Shown: positions 61,448 through 64,000 of the stretch, one piece after another
How the letters are laid out: each line of letters opens with the position of its first letter
How positions within the stretch are numbered: position 1 is the stretch's first letter
Source: Paramecium pentaurelia
Taxonomy: Eukaryota > Ciliophora > Oligohymenophorea > Peniculida > Parameciidae
Direction: 5' to 3'
Assembly: GCA_905183005.1 (NCBI GenBank)
Contig: CAJJDO010000116.1
Coordinates: 224,189-288,188, forward strand
Length of the DNA stretch: 64,000 bases
Notes under the pieces: model-generated
What the model was told of the DNA's origin: nothing
The model's input: only the letters and a program-made list of their open reading frames with translations
The model's database searches: none
Position numbers and translations under genes: made by a program

Positions 61448-61781
61448 ATGAATGATAAATCTAAACCATGTTAAAATGCTTTCCAAATATTCAAAGAGAG
61501 ATATTCAAAAAAGTTAAAAAAGGATTAAACATTAACATAAAAATGATATTGATGATTTAATATTACAGAAATGGAAATTCTTGCTAGATGATTAAAGAGA
61601 ACCATACAAAAAAAATATTGAAAAAACTTAGGTTAAATTAACTTAAATTGAAGTATAAGCAAATTATTCAGACAAGAAAAACAACTCTCAAAAAAAGTTA
61701 AATTATGAAAATCCATAATAACATTTCTTTTTTATATAAAATATTTTTATTTTATTTTAACTTATATTTGTTACAAACTGA
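61448..61781 (+). pseudogene. HMG-box protein gene with a one-base frame shift
   Basis: The first frame (ATG 61448) gives MNDKSKPCQNAFQIFKERYS. The next helices, DIDDLILQKWKFLLDDQREP YKKNIEKTQ, are in the frame one base away. The shift is at an A6 run near 61515-61522. Together they make a single HMG box of normal spacing, a minor-groove DNA-bending domain. No intron with GT..AG fits. It may be a sequencing error, a young pseudogene or true frameshifting. The second frame can also start at an ATG at about 61473. Its stop is 5 bp from the stop of the convergent ACAD gene. Confidence 0.6.
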
Positions 61782-61786
61782 ATATA

Positions 61787-64000
61787 TCATAACTTAGCTA
61801 ATCCATATCCTTGAGCATTATTCAGATCATTGAATAGGTGATTACCATATGCAAATCTGGCGATTTATCTTAAATGAACTTCACAAGGTCCATCCATAAA
61901 TCTAATTGCTCTTGCAAATCGGAATGAAATAGCTAAAGGTTAATCTTCAGTGACTCCTTCAGCACCAAAAGCTTAGATGCATTAATCAATCATCTTTTAA
62001 CATGCTTTTGGAATATGAGCCTTACATTAACTTACAGCCATGAATGTATGTAAATGTTTGGATCCTGCTGAATCCAACAACAATCCAGCATTAAGACTTA
62101 ATAATCTACAATTTTAAAATGCAATTTCAACTTATCCTAATCTCTCTTAAAATGCAGCATTATCTTTCAATTTTTACTTAAAAATAACTCTTTATTCTGC
62201 TCTACTCATCATTAAATCTAAACATCTTCTTGTCAATCCAATCTATCTAACACAATGATGTAATCTTCCACCTAATAATCTACCTTATGCCATTTTAAAT
62301 GCACCACCCAATTCCCCTAACAAATTCTCTTTAGGCACGAAAACATTATCATATTCTACTTCAGCATAACTATGTGGAACATCATAATAACTAAAGACTC
62401 CTACTTATCTCAATATCTTAATCTTAGGATTTGGCAAATCTACTATGATCATAGATTATGATTCCATAGGATTTGACATATCTTAAGATGATTTACCCAT
62501 TATTATTCCAAATTTTACTCTTTCATCTGGGGCACTTGAAACAAACCATTTACTTCCATTAATTATATAACCTCCTTCTGTTGGAGTTATAGTAAATTTG
62601 AAATTATTAGGATCTGATGAAGATACATTTTTTTCAGTCATAGCAAAGTAAGACTTACATTCACCTTCAATCAATGGTTTCAAATATTTCTCTTTTTGGT
62701 ATGGTGTTCCATAACCAATTAAGAGTTTGATATTACCAGTCTCTGGAGCAAAACAATTAAAAATTTCATGAGCTAAATAACTCAGTCCCATCAATTCTGA
62801 TAAGAATACATATTCTAGATTTGTGAGACCTTTACCATACATTGGATCAGAAATAAATAAATTCCATAATCCTAATGATTTCGCTTTTCTTTATAAAGCT
62901 TCTATTTCTGGAAATCCTTTATTCTAAGTAGTAGTTGGCATTATTCTTGACTTATCTAAAACTACTTTTTCTATAGGAAACACCTCTTCTTTCAAGAAAT
63001 CTTTAATTCTATAATAGTAACTTTTGCATCTATCAGTTACTGGCCATTTAGACCATAATGAACTATCATTTGCTGCTCTCATTTTTATACCAAATGGATC
63101 TCCATCAGTTAAATTTAATACAATTTCATATCCAGCTTTGGATAAAAATTCTGAATTGTTTAAATACTTAATATCTTTTGTTTGTTTAAATAAAATTTAT
63201 TGATCAATTGATTTTCTCAAAATTGCCAATGTAATTTGATATCTAATATCTGGAATATTTTAAGTTGATCTAGCATTAAAGTATGATTTAATAACATCTT
63301 ATTAATTTGGAGCACCAACTAATCTTTCTACTCCTTACCATCCATCAACATTATGTCTTCCATTTGAATATGGTATATAATATGGAGCTAATAAACTAGC
63401 TAGATCAGTAAATGCATTTCCTAATTATGCTGTTTACCAATCTAATATAGCTAGAATTCTTGGTTCTGTTGGATGAAATAGAACCTTTGATAATGAGAAA
63501 TCTCCATGAACTAAACATAGATTATCTAGTTCAGATTACTATGGTAAATTCAATGGCAACCAATATAATAAATCTTCAATGTTGGTAGAAATTTTTGTTT
63601 CATTTAATTTATAAGTATTATACAATTTCTTATTTACGATTTAATAGTGGCTAGTTTGCGATTCCAATTAACCTAACCCTAAATAGTTTAAACTGATTGA
63701 ATGAAGATGAGCTAATGTCTTTGCTACTTCTTAATAAATCACTCTTTTTTCTTCAGTTGTCATTCCTATTAATATTTGATCTGAAAAGAGTCTTCCCTCT
63801 ATGAATTCTGTTGCATAAAAAGGAACCCCTAGTATAGATTGATCAGCACAGTAAAACAAAGTTTTAGTAACTGGAAAATTTACAGCTGATAATTTTTAAG
63901 CAATCACGAAATCCTTTTCTATTGAATGACCCTATTTTATAGTAACTTATTATTTACTGCTACTAGATTCTCTGTTTATTTTGTATGGAGCACAATCTTT
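61787..64000 (-). CDS. ACAD11: ACAD10/11-type fusion: APH-like kinase domain plus acyl-CoA dehydrogenase, N-terminus outside window
   Basis: An open frame of 738 codons enters from the right edge and ends at TGA 61787, with no intron needed in the window. The first 280 residues are an aminoglycoside-phosphotransferase-like domain (FYATEFIEGRLFSDQ, LAHLHSI, CLVHGDFSLSKVLFHP, ILDWQTAQLGN). An acyl-CoA dehydrogenase follows (LMGLSYLAHEIFNCFAPETG, AMTEKNVSSSDPNN, INGSKWFVSSAPD, RFMDGPCEVHLRQIAR). In ACAD10/11 the kinase phosphorylates 4-hydroxyacyl-CoA and the dehydrogenase domain completes its conversion for beta-oxidation in mitochondria or peroxisomes. The Brenner motif HGDxxxxN reads HGDFSLSK, so the Asn that helps bind magnesium is Lys. 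The targeting signal is not visible. Confidence 0.95.

Noticed and set aside
1..64000. tRNA or rRNA genes, CRISPR arrays, transposases, telomeric repeats, unexcised IES ends
   Set aside because: I looked for cloverleaf arms, conserved rRNA blocks, regular repeats, transposase motifs and paired TAYAG ends and saw none convincing by eye; a tRNA or IES scan would be needed to be sure.

Overview
The window reads as ciliate macronuclear DNA from a Paramecium species. It is very AT-rich. TAA and TAG occur throughout conserved proteins where glutamine is expected, and every clear gene ends in TGA. Introns are 22-34 nt, nearly all GTA...TAG or GT...AG. A 300-codon PP2C, a 6.8-kb intronless cysteine-rich surface-antigen gene and very short intergenic gaps also fit Paramecium. 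ORF calls made with the standard code shatter these genes. I rebuilt coordinates by reading TAA/TAG as Gln and splicing the short introns. For the multi-exon genes, exon lengths sum to whole codons and frames agree across junctions.

Layout. 1-9.5 kb: truncated hypothetical gene, RNase H2A-like gene with lost catalytic residues, degenerate gene, KDEL receptor, UCP-like mitochondrial carrier, TMEM43, RPB5. 10-20.7 kb: small acylated protein, large membrane VWA protein, SANT/Myb-like protein, histone chaperone NASP, a frameshifted gene, a Sel1-repeat protein with alveolin-like repeats, a coiled-coil protein. 21-34.3 kb: decayed gene, small basic protein, two adjacent giant multi-pass PAS proteins (1,692 and 1,621 aa), a membrane glycoprotein-like gene. 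34.3-40.6 kb: UFM1 protease UFSP2, coiled-coil protein, CacyBP, a basic protein followed by a strong stem-loop, a membrane histidine-kinase-like protein. 40.7-47.5 kb: giant GPI-type surface (immobilization) antigen. 48.4-55.8 kb: CK1-family pseudokinase, polyQ membrane protein, PP2C, unknown gene, PH plus permuted-papain protein, unknown gene. 56-64 kb: decayed and small ORFs, EF-1alpha, PKA catalytic subunit, HMG-box ORF with a frameshift, ACAD10/11-type fusion running off the right edge.

The genes form no operon-like pathway. They are independent housekeeping, signalling and surface genes, packed with 5-35 bp between convergent stops and as little as 19 bp between divergent start codons. 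The most unusual content is a set of protein-level anomalies: an RNase H2A relative lacking three of four catalytic acids, a CK1 lacking its VAIK lysine, HRD and DFG motifs, an alveolin/Sel1 fusion, and several decaying loci broken by single in-frame TGA codons or homopolymer indels. I saw no rRNA, tRNA, CRISPR or transposase.
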